Shown: one piece after another, positions 46,113 through 55,656 of the stretch | Numbering within the stretch: position 1 is the stretch's first letter | Layout: each line of letters opens with the position of its first letter | Origin: PALSA-660 sp963726435 | GTDB taxonomy: Bacteria; Actinomycetota; Coriobacteriia; Anaerosomatales; PALSA-660 | Length of the DNA: 64,000 nt | Assembly: GCA_963726435.1 (NCBI GenBank) | Contig: CAVSCJ010000004.1 | Span: 62,001 to 126,000, forward strand | Reading direction: 5' to 3' | The notes under the pieces: model-generated | Database searches by the model: none | What the model was told of the DNA's origin: nothing | The model's input: the letters and a program-made list of their open reading frames with translations, nothing else | Program-made: the position numbers and the translations under genes

Positions 46113-47162
46113 GTGAAAGCATTCCAGTTCGTCGAGTGGCAGAAGCCACCGGAGCTCAGAGAGGTGGAGGTACCCGAGCCCGGACCCGGCGAGGTACTGA
46201 TCAAGGTGGCGGGCGCTGGCGCCTGCCACTCCGATCTCCATCTGCTGGAGTGGCCAGCGGGCATGTTCCCGTGGAAGATGCCGTTCACCCTCGGCCACGA
46301 GAACGCCGGGTGGGTCGAGAAGCTCGGCGCGGGCGTCAGCGGCTTCGCCAAGGGTGATCCCGTAGCCGTGTACGGGCCGTGGGGATGCGGCCATTGCTAC
46401 CAGTGCGTCCAGGGCTACGAGACGTACTGCGAGAACGCGGCCACGACCAACGGCGGCGCCATGGGCGGAGGCCTGGGACTCGACGGCGGCATGGCCGAGT
46501 ACATGCTCGTGAAGCAGGCCCGGTCGCTGGTCCCGCTCGAGACACTCGACCCGCGCGAGGCGGCGCCCTACACCGATGCGGCGCTCACTCCGTATCACGC
46601 GATCAAGCGTTCTCTGCACAAGCTGACGCCGCGCGCGACGGTCGTCGTGATAGCCGTCGGCGGCCTGGGCCATATGGCCGTTCAGATCCTCAAGAACATG
46701 TGCTCCGCACAGATCATCGCGGTGGACGTGGCCCAGGAGAAGCTCGACCTCGCGAAGGAAGTCGGAGCCGACCACGGTGTGCTCTCGACCGATCCCGACG
46801 CCGTAGCCAAGATCCGCGAGCTCACCCATGGGCGCGGCGCCGAGGTCGTTCTCGACTTCGTCGGCCTCGAGTCCTCGATCGCGCTCGGCTCCAAGCTGCT
46901 CGCGCAGATGGGCGACTTCACCGTCGTCGGCATCGGCATGGGCAACCTGACGTGGAACTTCATGGCCCTTCCCTACGAGGTCAATCTGACCTCACCCTAC
47001 TGGGGCACGCGATCGGAGCTCATCGAGGTGCTCGCACTGGCCGAGTCCGGCAAGCTCAAGGGCCACATCACGTACTACCCGATCGAGCAGGCCGGGGAGG
47101 TCTACGAGGCTTTGGCGGCAGGCAAGATCGTCGGCCGCGCGGTGATCACGCCCAACGGATAG
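46113..47162 (+). CDS. Zinc-dependent alcohol dehydrogenase
   Basis: A 349-residue medium-chain dehydrogenase. Catalytic zinc ligands are in GACHSDLHL and GHENAGWVE, structural zinc cysteines in GCGHCYQCVQGYETYC, and the NAD(P) fold in VVVIAVGGLGHMAVQIL. It would interconvert alcohols and aldehydes or ketones. The GTG start follows GAAGGAGG. The sequence resembles NAD-dependent alcohol dehydrogenases of the Adh/AdhT type; substrate not predictable. Confidence 0.92.
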   Translation: MKAFQFVEWQKPPELREVEVPEPGPGEVLIKVAGAGACHSDLHLLEWPAGMFPWKMPFTLGHENAGWVEKLGAGVSGFAKGDPVAVYGPWGCGHCYQCVQGYETYCENAATTNGGAMGGGLGLDGGMAEYMLVKQARSLVPLETLDPREAAPYTDAALTPYHAIKRSLHKLTPRATVVVIAVGGLGHMAVQILKNMCSAQIIAVDVAQEKLDLAKEVGADHGVLSTDPDAVAKIRELTHGRGAEVVLDFVGLESSIALGSKLLAQMGDFTVVGIGMGNLTWNFMALPYEVNLTSPYWGTRSELIEVLALAESGKLKGHITYYPIEQAGEVYEALAAGKIVGRAVITPNG

Positions 47163-47246
47163 GACGGTCTCGCAGACAGACGGCAAGGACGTGCCCCCGG
47201 CGCTTCACCAGGTCCGACGTGCGTCGTATACTCCCTAGCGCTACAA

Positions 47247-47322
47247 GCCCTCGTAGCTCAGGGGATAGAGCAACGGTTTCCTAAACCGTGTGCCGCAGGT
47301 TCGATTCCTGCCGGGGGCACCA
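47247..47322 (+). tRNA. tRNA-Arg (anticodon CCT)
   Basis: Acceptor GCCCTCG pairs with CGGGGGC (one G-T wobble) and CCA is encoded. Anticodon stem CGGTT/AACCG closes a loop with CCT at 47280-47282. The T-arm GCAGGTTCGATTCCTGC is canonical. Confidence 0.95.
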
Positions 47323-47399
47323 TAGATCTAACTGCGGAAACGCGCATCTGCGACCGCTCGAATGGACATACGAGGACCCGCGTTTCAGGCTGTAACACG

Positions 47400-47447
47400 A
47401 GACCTACCCCGAATGGGTCCGCCAAAGGGCCACTTCGGGGTAGGTCT
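47400..47447 (+). terminator. Long inverted repeat, probable terminator
   Basis: AGACCTACCCCGAA (47400-47413) pairs perfectly with 47434-47447 around a 20-nt loop. It lies in the 338-bp gap 47323-47660 between tRNA-Arg and the PAS/HD-GYP gene, in which I see no gene. Confidence 0.5.
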
Positions 47448-47660
47448 TCGAGCGGGCCACCCACCGGCCGGGTCCCGTCTGCATATCGGGCGCGAGTCAT
47501 ACACGGCACGCATGGCACTTGCACCGGCGTGGGGCAAGAAGCACCACCGGTCGAGCTGAACGCGGTCGATCCTGCAGCGCCATTGACAGTGAGAGCGATT
47601 GGCCGGAGCCTTGATATGCGATTCCGTTCGGCGCATGTGAGGCCACTCGGCAGGAGACCC

Positions 47661-50594
47661 ATGAAGATCGACCAACTTGTCATGCCGGAGGAGACCCTCG
47701 AGCATCTCGGCGATGTCTTGCTGCTGTTGGGACCGGACGGTTCCATCCTCGACGCCAACCCAGCAGCTCTGGCGTGCTACGACTACTCGGACACCGAGAT
47801 TCTCGCTCTGAACATTCGCGATCTCCGCGCGCCACGGTCGCAATACGACGGCGACGACCGGCTGCGGGAAGCCGCTCAGGGCGGTGGCCTGCTCCAAGAG
47901 CAACACCGCCGCAGTGATGGCACGTTGTTCCCCGTTGAGGTTCGATCGGCCCCCGTCACGTTCGAGCGCGATTCTGCGTTGCTCCTTGTGCACGACGTAA
48001 CCTTGCGCAAGCAGGTGGACCAGGCGATGTGGCAGTCCGGAGGGATGTACGCAGCCGCGTTCCACGCGTCCCCGGACTCGATCACCATCACCCGGCTCAG
48101 CGACGGCATGATCGTGGACGCCAACGACGGGTTCGAGCGGCTGCTGGGATACACCCGCGCCGATAGTCTGGGGAAGACCACCGCAGAGTTGTCGGCGTAC
48201 GCCGACCCCGCCACCCGCGACGCGATCGTCTCTCGACTGAGAGAGACCGGCGAGTTGAACGACTTCGATGCGACCCTACGTCGCAAGGACGGCATATGCG
48301 TCGAGGTCATCGTCAGTGCCCGGGTCCTCGAGTTCAAGGGCGAGGAGTGCTTCATAGCGGTCGTTCGCGACGTCACCGAGCAGAGGAGGTCGGAGGAGGA
48401 GCGCCGCCGTGCAGAGAGGTTCTTCCGAGATACGTTCGAACACGCGCATGTCGGGATCGCACACGTCGACAGCGCCGACGGTACCTGGCTGAGGGTCAAC
48501 CAGCGCCTGTGTGACCTGCTCGGATACACTCGCGAGGAACTGATGGCAACCACCTTCGCCGCTATCACCCATCCCGATGACGTCGAGCAGAACATGAGCC
48601 ATCTCCGCAGGATGCAGGCGGGTGACGAGGACACCTACGCAGCAGAGAAGCGCTATCTGCGCAAGGACGGTTCGATCATCTGGGTGCACCTCAACGTCGC
48701 TGCGATCCGCAAGGAGGATGGGACTCCGGACTACAACGTCACCGTCGTGACGGACATCTCCGAACGCAAGCAGGTCGAGGAAGCCTTGGCGACGAGCGAG
48801 CGCCTATCCCAACGCGTGCTCGACACCAGCCCCAACCTCATATACATCTACGACCTTCTCGAGAACCGCAACCTCTACACGAACCACGAGGTGATCGACT
48901 TCCTCGGATACACCCGGGAAGACGTCTTGGCCTTCGGGTCGAGCCTCTTCGAGCGCGTCCTGCATCCCGAGGACGCCGCACTCGTGGCGGGGCACCACGC
49001 TCGCCTCCGGAAGCTCGCGCCAGGTGACGACCGCCTGCTGGAGATCGACTACCGAATGAGACGCGCCGACGGCGAATGGAGATGGCTGCACAGCCGGGAC
49101 GTCCCGTTTCTCCGCGACGACTCGGGCGCAGTCACGCAGATCCTTGGATCGACCGAGGACACCACCGAGCGCGAGTCCGCTGCGGAACGGCTGCGGGAGA
49201 GCGAGGAGCGCTACCGGCTCCTCTTCGAGAACGCGAACGACGCTGTCTACGTGCACGAGATCTCCGACAGCGGCGCCGGGCGCTTCACCGACGCCAACCG
49301 GTATGCCTCCGAGATGCTCGGATACAGCCGAGAGGAGTTCCTCGCGATGGAGGTCCCGACGATCGACACCCCCGAGCAGACCCTCCGCGCCCCGGCCATC
49401 CTGGCGCAGCTCGCAGCGACCAAGAACGTGCGCTTCGAGACACAACATGTGGCGAAGAACGGCGACCTCGTACCCGTCGAGATCAGCAACGTGCTGTTCG
49501 ATCTGCGCGGGACCCCCACCGTGCTCTCCGTCGCCCGCGACATCACCGATCGCAGGCAGGCGGAGAATGCGCTCGCCTCAAGCCAGTCCCGGCTGAAGGC
49601 CATGTTCGAACAGGCGCCGATGGGCGTCGCTCTTGTCGATACGCTCACCGGTCGGATATGCGAAGCGAATCCTGCGTACGCGAGGATCGTAGGCCGGACG
49701 GTCGAGGAGTTGCGGGAACTCGATTGGATGAGCCTCACGCACCCGTCCGACGTGCAAGGCGGGTTGGACAACGTAGCGCTGATGAGGGCCGGCAGGACGA
49801 ACGGGTTCCAGAGGGAGCAGCGATTCCTGCGCTCCGACGGCTCGACCGTCTGGGCCAGCGTAACGGTCGCTCCGGTGCTGGTCGGAGACGAGGCGCATCC
49901 GCAACATGTCGCCATGCTGGAGGACGTCACGGCGAGCAAGGTGGTTGAGGAGGAGCTGGCCCGGCAAACGAAGCGCATCGAAGGGGCGCTCACCGCGGTC
50001 ATCGACGTCGCCGGCAGCATCGGCGAGATACGCGATCCATACACGGCCGGCCATCAGCGGCGCGTCGCCGAACTCGCGGCGAGGATCGCGCATGATCTCG
50101 GCATGTCGGATCCCGAGATCGCCGACGTCCGTGTGGCCGGTCTGCTCCACGACATGGGCAAGGCCGGGGTGCCGACCGAGATCCTCGGCAAGCCCGGGAT
50201 TATCTCGCCGACCGAGTTCGAGCTCATCAAGGGTCACGCCGAGTCGGGCTACCGGATCGCAGTCTCCGCTCACATGGAGGAACCGATCCCTGAGCTGATC
50301 TACCAGCATCACGAGCGTTGCGACGGATCCGGCTACCCTCGCGGGCTTCTTTGCGACCAGATGCTTGCGGGGGCCAAGGTGCTCGCCGTGGCCGACGTCG
50401 TCGAGGCGATGATGTCGCACCGTCCCTACCGTCCCGCGCTGGGGATGGAGGTCGCGCTGGCAGAGATCGAGCAGGGCGCGGGGCGTCTCTATGATGCCGA
50501 GGCGTCGAGAACGTGCATCGCGCTGTTCCGTGAGAGCGGCTTCGAGTTCTCGCCGCAGCCGGTAGCGGCCCCCCAGCAACGGACAGCGCGGTAG
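47661..50594 (+). CDS. Multi-PAS HD-GYP c-di-GMP phosphodiesterase
   Basis: Degrades c-di-GMP in response to signals sensed by about six PAS domains. The 977-residue protein has PAS domains at roughly residues 10-120, 130-250, 255-380, 390-515, 520-640 and 645-770, and the HD-GYP domain at about 785-960. Catalytic motifs are AGLLHDMGKAGVP and HHERCDGSGYPRGL, the latter containing GYP. No membrane segment is seen, so sensing is cytoplasmic. ATG 47661 follows CAGGAG; the frame is open further upstream. It opposes the diguanylate cyclase at 11964. Confidence 0.93.
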   Translation: MKIDQLVMPEETLEHLGDVLLLLGPDGSILDANPAALACYDYSDTEILALNIRDLRAPRSQYDGDDRLREAAQGGGLLQEQHRRSDGTLFPVEVRSAPVTFERDSALLLVHDVTLRKQVDQAMWQSGGMYAAAFHASPDSITITRLSDGMIVDANDGFERLLGYTRADSLGKTTAELSAYADPATRDAIVSRLRETGELNDFDATLRRKDGICVEVIVSARVLEFKGEECFIAVVRDVTEQRRSEEERRRAERFFRDTFEHAHVGIAHVDSADGTWLRVNQRLCDLLGYTREELMATTFAAITHPDDVEQNMSHLRRMQAGDEDTYAAEKRYLRKDGSIIWVHLNVAAIRKEDGTPDYNVTVVTDISERKQVEEALATSERLSQRVLDTSPNLIYIYDLLENRNLYTNHEVIDFLGYTREDVLAFGSSLFERVLHPEDAALVAGHHARLRKLAPGDDRLLEIDYRMRRADGEWRWLHSRDVPFLRDDSGAVTQILGSTEDTTERESAAERLRESEERYRLLFENANDAVYVHEISDSGAGRFTDANRYASEMLGYSREEFLAMEVPTIDTPEQTLRAPAILAQLAATKNVRFETQHVAKNGDLVPVEISNVLFDLRGTPTVLSVARDITDRRQAENALASSQSRLKAMFEQAPMGVALVDTLTGRICEANPAYARIVGRTVEELRELDWMSLTHPSDVQGGLDNVALMRAGRTNGFQREQRFLRSDGSTVWASVTVAPVLVGDEAHPQHVAMLEDVTASKVVEEELARQTKRIEGALTAVIDVAGSIGEIRDPYTAGHQRRVAELAARIAHDLGMSDPEIADVRVAGLLHDMGKAGVPTEILGKPGIISPTEFELIKGHAESGYRIAVSAHMEEPIPELIYQHHERCDGSGYPRGLLCDQMLAGAKVLAVADVVEAMMSHRPYRPALGMEVALAEIEQGAGRLYDAEASRTCIALFRESGFEFSPQPVAAPQQRTAR

Positions 50595-50697
50595 CCCTGC
50601 TGCGCCCGGGTCCGTCGCGTCGTGCACGCGCTCGTCAGAGGACTTGGCAGCGCTGCTTGGCAGGTTCACCGATCCGTCCCGCCCTCGAAAGGACGCT

Positions 50698-51306
50698 CTA
50701 CGGGCAGACGGGCCGGCGCAGGCGGATCTCGTCGCGGATCGGGATGCCCGCGAACCCGACTCCGGCGTATCCGAGCTTGTCGGCGAGCAGCCCGGGCACG
50801 ATCTCGGTGATCGAGAACGAGTGGCGCTGGTAGAAGTAGAGCAGCGGCATGTCGTCGTTCGAGACAGCGGCCTTCATCGCCGAAAGCGAGAGCGAGAGCG
50901 CGAGTTCCGCTGCCGCTTCGAGCAGGGCGGAACCCACTCCGCGCCCCTGGTGTTGAGGGTAGACGGAGTACATGACGACGGCCAGCTCGCCGCCGTGAAC
51001 AGAGCACGAGAGAAGCCCGAGCAGTTCGTCGCCGTCGACAGCGACCAGATTGTCGCAGGCCAGGACATCGAAGGTGCGCCCGAAGACGTCGATCTCGGTC
51101 TCGCCCCACGCCCGGTCGCAGATCTCCTCGATGAGGCGACGGTCGGCGGAACGTGCCTCGCGCACGGTGAAGGTGATCGCCTCACCCCGCGGCTGATGCT
51201 CCGCGCAGGTCACGCTCATGCGCGCCTCGGCCAGCGGCAGCTCGCGGCCGTCGACCGGGCACAGGTAGTGCGGGTAAGGGACCTCGACCTCCTCGTCCTC
51301 GATCAT
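50698..51306 (-). CDS. GNAT acetyltransferase with N-terminal Cys segment
   Basis: A 202-residue protein. The GNAT domain (about 47-190) has the acetyl-CoA loop YPQHQGRGVGSALLEAAAEL and LLYFYQRHSFSITE. The first 45 residues carry YLCPVDGRELP and SVTCAEHQP, a possible small metal-binding hairpin. Substrate unknown. Minus strand, divergent start 54 bp from the galT stop. Confidence 0.85.
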   Translation of the reverse strand: MIEDEEVEVPYPHYLCPVDGRELPLAEARMSVTCAEHQPRGEAITFTVREARSADRRLIEEICDRAWGETEIDVFGRTFDVLACDNLVAVDGDELLGLLSCSVHGGELAVVMYSVYPQHQGRGVGSALLEAAAELALSLSLSAMKAAVSNDDMPLLYFYQRHSFSITEIVPGLLADKLGYAGVGFAGIPIRDEIRLRRPVCP

Positions 51307-51360
51307 GGACTGCTCATCGCCTTCCGCGGTAGAGCGCGCTCGCGCGCGCGAGCCGTCATT

Positions 51361-52368
51361 CTACTCCAGGGCCAGACCGGCCCGTAGCGCGTCGGCCGCG
51401 AAGTCCGGGTCGATGACGTTCGTGTACACGCCGCTCCCCCACTCGAACCCGGCCAGCCCGCTCATGCGCGGGAAGATCTCGACGTGCCAGTGGAACGGCA
51501 GTCCGGCGTGGCGCGCGGAGTAGGGCGCGTCGTGCAGCACCAGGTTGTAGGAGATGTCTCCGAAGGCGCCCCACATGGAGCGAGCGGCCGCTATCAGGGC
51601 AGCTCCGAGCGAAGCGCGCTCCTGGGGTGACGCGTCGGCGACCGAGTCGGAGCAGCGGCGCGGCGCCACGCGCATGAAGTAGGGCGAGGGCGATGCCCAG
51701 GGCGCCTGGACGGTGGTCGTGCCGTCGTCGAACACGAGCCGTCCGCCATCGTCGTCGGCCTTCATCGCATCGCACAGGACGCAGCGGCGCTCGGCGACCG
51801 CCCCCTGCGAGAAGTTGCCCAGCTCTTTGACCAGCGCTTCCGGCACCCGGGGAAGGACGATGAGCTGGCTGTGCGGATGTGACATCGACGCCCCCGCAGC
51901 CGCTCCGACGTTCCGGAAGACGAGCGCGCTCGCGAACCGGCCGTCCAGCCTCCACTCGTGGATGCGCTGCGCCCAGGCCTCGACCAGCAGAGCCGCATGC
52001 TCCAAGGAGTACGCGGCGAGCGAGTCGTCGTGGCGCGGCGACTCGACGATGACCTCGTGGACTCCGAAGCCGCTCGTGCCGGTGTAGGGCCAGGGCGCGT
52101 CGAGATCGCTCGGCCAATCGTGGCCGGGTCCGGTCGTCAGCGCGGGGTAGAGGTTCTCGAAGACGCGGATCGTCCACGAGGGCTCGCCGGGGAGCGCCAG
52201 CTCGAGGCGGGCTGGAGGCGTGCGGTCCTCGTGCCCGGCGCAGAACGGGCAGTCGGCCGGGTCGGTCGTCTGCTCCGCGGGACGGGCGTGATCGCGCGGG
52301 CGCCCCGCTCTCTCGGGCTCGAGCACGGTCACGACACCCGTTACCGGGTCCTGTCTGAGTTCGGACAC
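51361..52368 (-). CDS. galT: Galactose-1-phosphate uridylyltransferase family protein
   Basis: Transfers UMP between UDP-glucose and galactose-1-phosphate via a His-nucleotide intermediate. The 335-residue protein has zinc-binding CPFCAGHED and CVLCDAM, the substrate segment VRVFENLYPALTT (Arg-Val order partly altered: IRVFENLYP), the catalytic HPHSQLIVLP and the C-terminal PFHWHVEIFPR. GTG 52366-52368 was chosen because GGAAAGG precedes it; the frame is open further upstream. Some members act on other sugar phosphates, so substrate is unproven. Confidence 0.85.
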   Translation of the reverse strand: MSELRQDPVTGVVTVLEPERAGRPRDHARPAEQTTDPADCPFCAGHEDRTPPARLELALPGEPSWTIRVFENLYPALTTGPGHDWPSDLDAPWPYTGTSGFGVHEVIVESPRHDDSLAAYSLEHAALLVEAWAQRIHEWRLDGRFASALVFRNVGAAAGASMSHPHSQLIVLPRVPEALVKELGNFSQGAVAERRCVLCDAMKADDDGGRLVFDDGTTTVQAPWASPSPYFMRVAPRRCSDSVADASPQERASLGAALIAAARSMWGAFGDISYNLVLHDAPYSARHAGLPFHWHVEIFPRMSGLAGFEWGSGVYTNVIDPDFAADALRAGLALE

Positions 52369-52437
52369 CGTGCGCCTTTCCCGGTGATACGCTGTGGTCC
52401 AAGCATACGTCACCGCTCACCGGAGGTCCGCGTCAAC

Positions 52438-53334
52438 GTGCCGAGCGACATCCCCTTCCTCGACGAGTTCCCGACTGCGTCCGAGCGGCTGGCGTCCGCG
52501 CACACGCTCTTCACCGATCTGGACGGGACTCTGTTGGGCCGCGGCGCGTCGATCCTGGCCGATGGTGAGGGACGCCCGAGCATCGACGCGGTGACCGCCA
52601 TCACGCACCTGAACGCCGCGGGTCTCAGCGTGGTGATGTGCTCCGGGCGCAACGCACGGCAGCTGCGCGAGGGCACCCGCCTCCTCGGCTGGTCCGACTT
52701 CATCGGCGAGCTCGGGTGCGTCCGCAGCTACGACCGCGGGGCTAGAGTCGTCTACGACACAGGGACTTGGCCCGAGGGGGCCACCCGCGAGGGTGAGTCG
52801 CCGTACGAAGCGATACTGCGCGAGGGGGCTGTCGAGCTGCTCATGGAGCGATTCCCGGGGCTGGTGGAGTACCACGACCCGTGGCACCTCGACCGCGAAG
52901 CCACCCACGTCCTGCGCGGCAACCTGCCCATCGCCGAGGCCCAGGCCGTCCTCGACGCCCTCCCGCTGCCGGTTAAGATCGTTGACAACGGCATCATCCA
53001 CCCGCCGAACCACCACCTGGTCTGCGACGAGATCCACGCGATCCATCTGGTGCCCGCCGGGACCTCCAAGCCCCGCGCAGTCGCGCTGTTCCTCGCCGAC
53101 CGGGGAGCGACCCGCGAACAGGCGATCTCGATCGGCGACTCCGCGGCCGACGTCGGCATGGCGGACTCCACGGGCATGTTCGTGTGCGTGGCCAACGGCC
53201 TGAGCGACCCATACCTGCTCGAGTGCGCGCGAGGGCGCGCGGACGTGTGCGCGGCGCGCGCGACGTTCGGTTCGGGCTGGGCCGAGCTCGCGGAGGCGTG
53301 GCTCGCCGCCCGCGAGGGGACCCCTCCGGCCTGA
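52438..53334 (+). CDS. HAD-IIB family sugar phosphatase
   Basis: A 298-residue HAD hydrolase with motif I FTDLDGTLLG, motif II VVMCSGRNARQ and motif IV SIGDSAADVGMADS, and a C2-type cap between. The family includes mannosyl-3-phosphoglycerate, trehalose-6-phosphate and sucrose phosphatases. GTG 52438 is preceded by CGGAGG at good spacing. It is divergent from galT, sharing a 69-bp promoter gap, so a role in sugar phosphate metabolism is plausible. Confidence 0.85.
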   Translation: MPSDIPFLDEFPTASERLASAHTLFTDLDGTLLGRGASILADGEGRPSIDAVTAITHLNAAGLSVVMCSGRNARQLREGTRLLGWSDFIGELGCVRSYDRGARVVYDTGTWPEGATREGESPYEAILREGAVELLMERFPGLVEYHDPWHLDREATHVLRGNLPIAEAQAVLDALPLPVKIVDNGIIHPPNHHLVCDEIHAIHLVPAGTSKPRAVALFLADRGATREQAISIGDSAADVGMADSTGMFVCVANGLSDPYLLECARGRADVCAARATFGSGWAELAEAWLAAREGTPPA

Positions 53335-53365
53335 CGCGCGCGGCCCGCAGCGATCCACCCCAGGG

Positions 53366-53395
53366 TTGCGCCGCTCGAGCGGACCGCCCTACAAT
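53366..53395 (+). promoter_or_regulatory. Promoter of the M-box/mgtE transcript
   Basis: -35 TTGCGC (53366-53371), 18-bp spacer, -10 TACAAT (53390-53395). The predicted start near 53402 is about 35 nt before the M-box aptamer. Confidence 0.65.
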
Positions 53396-53435
53396 GACCG
53401 TGCCCTTCGGGGCGTTGACACTCGGAATACGGCTC

Positions 53436-53602
53436 CATCCGTTAGGTGCGGCTCCTGTTCGAACACAGGCCACTGCCCGGAAATGTCGAGAGACGCCAAT
53501 GGGTAGAACAGCCCTCGCCGGCTTAAGGCGAAGGATAAGGTGGCTAGACCGGATCCCGGTCACTACGTCGGACAGTGCTCAAACCGAAGACGAGGGATGC
53601 GA
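53436..53602 (+). promoter_or_regulatory. M-box (ykoK) magnesium riboswitch
   Basis: The aptamer core is almost canonical: GTTAGGTGCGGCTCCTGT, CACTGCCCGGAAATGTCGAG, AGACGCCAATGGGT, then GGCTTAAGGCGAAGGATAAG and ACAGTGCTCAAACCGAAGAC in the expected order. It lies in the 506-bp gap before an MgtE-type transporter, the classic target. When Mg2+ is high the aptamer folds and shuts off expression. The 238 nt between aptamer and mgtE should contain the expression platform; I could not define a clear terminator. Confidence 0.93.
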
Positions 53603-53840
53603 GCATGACGCGCAGTCGACCTTCAGGCCGGCTCTGCGGGCGACCGCTGGCCCCGCTATTCGGGCTCGCGGCCCCTCATGCGGCCCCTCGTCCCTGCAGC
53701 GGACGGAGGGCTGTTTCCTTTGTGTCGGTCATGTAGCCGGATAGAAGAGGACGTAGTGATACCTCGAAGTAGTCACTAGGTTCCGGCGCTCTGCTCACCT
53801 CATGCAGGGTCGGTCGGGACCACGCACACGGGAGCAGAAC

Positions 53841-55649
53841 ATGATCTACCTCACCCGCATGCTCGGAAAGCCGGTGGTCGACGCCGGCGGCGAGCAGGTC
53901 GGCACCATCAGCGACATCGCCATCTCCACAGGCGAGGTCTTCCCGCGCGTCACCTCGCTCGCCTTCCTCGGCCCGGGCAAGACGCCCTTCATGCTCTCGT
54001 GGCGTAAGTTCGTCGAGAGAGTCGACGAGGACCGCGTCAAGCTCAGCGTCCCGCGGGCGGAGCTGCGCTTCTCCTACCTCCAGCCCGATGAGGTCCTGCT
54101 CTCTCGCGACCTGCTCGACAAGCAGATCGTGGACACGCAGGGCATGAAGGTCGTACGCGTCAACGACCTCAAGCTCTCAGAATCGCGCGGGCAGTTGCGC
54201 CTGCTCGGGGCCGAAGTCGGCATCCGTGGACTCCTGCGCGGGATCGCGCCCGTTCTCGAACGCGGCGTCGACGGAGTGCTGCGGCTGTTCGGAAGACGCC
54301 TGCCCGACAACCTGATCGCGTGGAACTACATCGACCTGCTCGACCGTGATCTGTCGCACGTGCAGCTGTCCGTCACCCACAAGCGCCTCCACGAACTGCA
54401 CCCTGCCGACGTCGCGGACGTCATCGAGCAGCTCAGCGCCTCGCAGCGCGCCAAGGTGTTCGAGCATCTCGACAACGACCAGGCGGCCGAGGCGATCTCG
54501 GAGTTGGAGGACGAGCTGCAGGCCGACGTCTTGGAGGACCTCACCGAGGAGCGCGCATCCGACATCCTCGAGATCATGGATCCGGACGACGCCGCCGACA
54601 TCATCGGAGACCTGCCCTACGACAAGGCGGAGACCCTCCTGCGACTGATGGGCCTGAAGGAGGCGCGCCAGATCCGCAAGCTGCTCGGCTACAAGGAGAA
54701 GACGGCCGGCGGCATCATGACGCCGGAGGTCACGACCGTCACCGAGGACACGACCGTGCAGCAGGTCATCGACCACCTGCGCGGCGCCGCCTCCGAGAAC
54801 GAGAGCATCTACTACATCTACACCGTTGGGCCGAAGCGCGAGCTCACTGGCGTCGTGTCCCTGCGCGACCTCATCACCTCGCAGCCCGAGGTCCCCGTCT
54901 CGCAGATAGCGGAGAGGGAGCTGTTCTCGGTCGGTCCCGACGACGACCAGGAAGACGTCGCCGAGATGATGAGCAAGTACGACCTGCTCGCCCTGCCCGT
55001 CGTGGACGAATCGGGTCGCATCCTCGGGATCGTCACCGTCGACGACGCGCTGGACGTCATGGTCGAGGAGTCCGCCGAGGACTTGGCCCTCGCCGCCGGG
55101 ACCGGCTCGACGCAGGCCAAGGCGCTGGGCGGCTGGCTCGGAGTGCCGACGAACTGGCTCGTCGCGTGGGCCGTGGCTGGAGTGATCATGGCCGCGACGC
55201 TTCGGCTCTTCGATCTTCGCTGGCCGGCGCTGTTCGCCGTGACGGCGCTGTTCGTGCCGCTGGTCATGCGCCTGTCGGACCAGGTCACCGCGCACTCGCT
55301 GAAGACTCTCTTGGACGAGGAACCCGCCGAGGGCGGCGCTGCTTTCGCGAGGACGCTGCTGGTCGATCTGAGCGCGGGGCTGGCGCTCGGGGCGATCAGT
55401 GGCCTGATCGCACTCGCGGTCCTGCAGGTCACCCGAGAAGCTCTCGGCGCAGCCCTGGCGGTGGCGGGAGCCGTGGCGCTCACCGTGGCGCTGCTCGCCG
55501 CGGCCGGCTCGGTGCTGCCCTTCGCGCTGCGCCGCAAGGACGGTACCTGGCGCGGTTCGTCCGGCTTCGTGTCGTCGGTCATGAGCGCGATCGGAGTAGT
55601 GGTGTTCCTCGCCCTGGCGGTAGGCCTGCGGGCCTTGGCCGGGGCGTAG
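53841..55649 (+). CDS. mgtE: MgtE-family magnesium transporter with N-terminal PRC-barrel region
   Basis: Mg2+ channel or transporter under the M-box riboswitch. The 602-residue protein has an unusual N-terminus of two PRC-barrel-like domains (about residues 1-160: RMLGKPVVDAGGEQVGTISD; DLLDKQIVDTQGMKVVRVND). The MgtE intracellular N-domain follows (about 190-290, ADVADVIEQLSASQRAKVFE), then two CBS domains (GGIMTPEVTTVTEDTTV and VVDESGRILGIVTVDDALD). The C-terminal part has about five membrane helices, but I do not find the strongly conserved MgtE pore sequence by eye. ATG 53841 follows GGGAGC. Confidence 0.88.
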   Translation: MIYLTRMLGKPVVDAGGEQVGTISDIAISTGEVFPRVTSLAFLGPGKTPFMLSWRKFVERVDEDRVKLSVPRAELRFSYLQPDEVLLSRDLLDKQIVDTQGMKVVRVNDLKLSESRGQLRLLGAEVGIRGLLRGIAPVLERGVDGVLRLFGRRLPDNLIAWNYIDLLDRDLSHVQLSVTHKRLHELHPADVADVIEQLSASQRAKVFEHLDNDQAAEAISELEDELQADVLEDLTEERASDILEIMDPDDAADIIGDLPYDKAETLLRLMGLKEARQIRKLLGYKEKTAGGIMTPEVTTVTEDTTVQQVIDHLRGAASENESIYYIYTVGPKRELTGVVSLRDLITSQPEVPVSQIAERELFSVGPDDDQEDVAEMMSKYDLLALPVVDESGRILGIVTVDDALDVMVEESAEDLALAAGTGSTQAKALGGWLGVPTNWLVAWAVAGVIMAATLRLFDLRWPALFAVTALFVPLVMRLSDQVTAHSLKTLLDEEPAEGGAAFARTLLVDLSAGLALGAISGLIALAVLQVTREALGAALAVAGAVALTVALLAAAGSVLPFALRRKDGTWRGSSGFVSSVMSAIGVVVFLALAVGLRALAGA

Positions 55650-55656
55650 GTCGACG

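Noticed and set aside
47323..47660. Small gene in the gap after tRNA-Arg
   Set aside because: Open frames here lack ribosome sites and similarity; the only clear element is the inverted repeat at 47400-47447.
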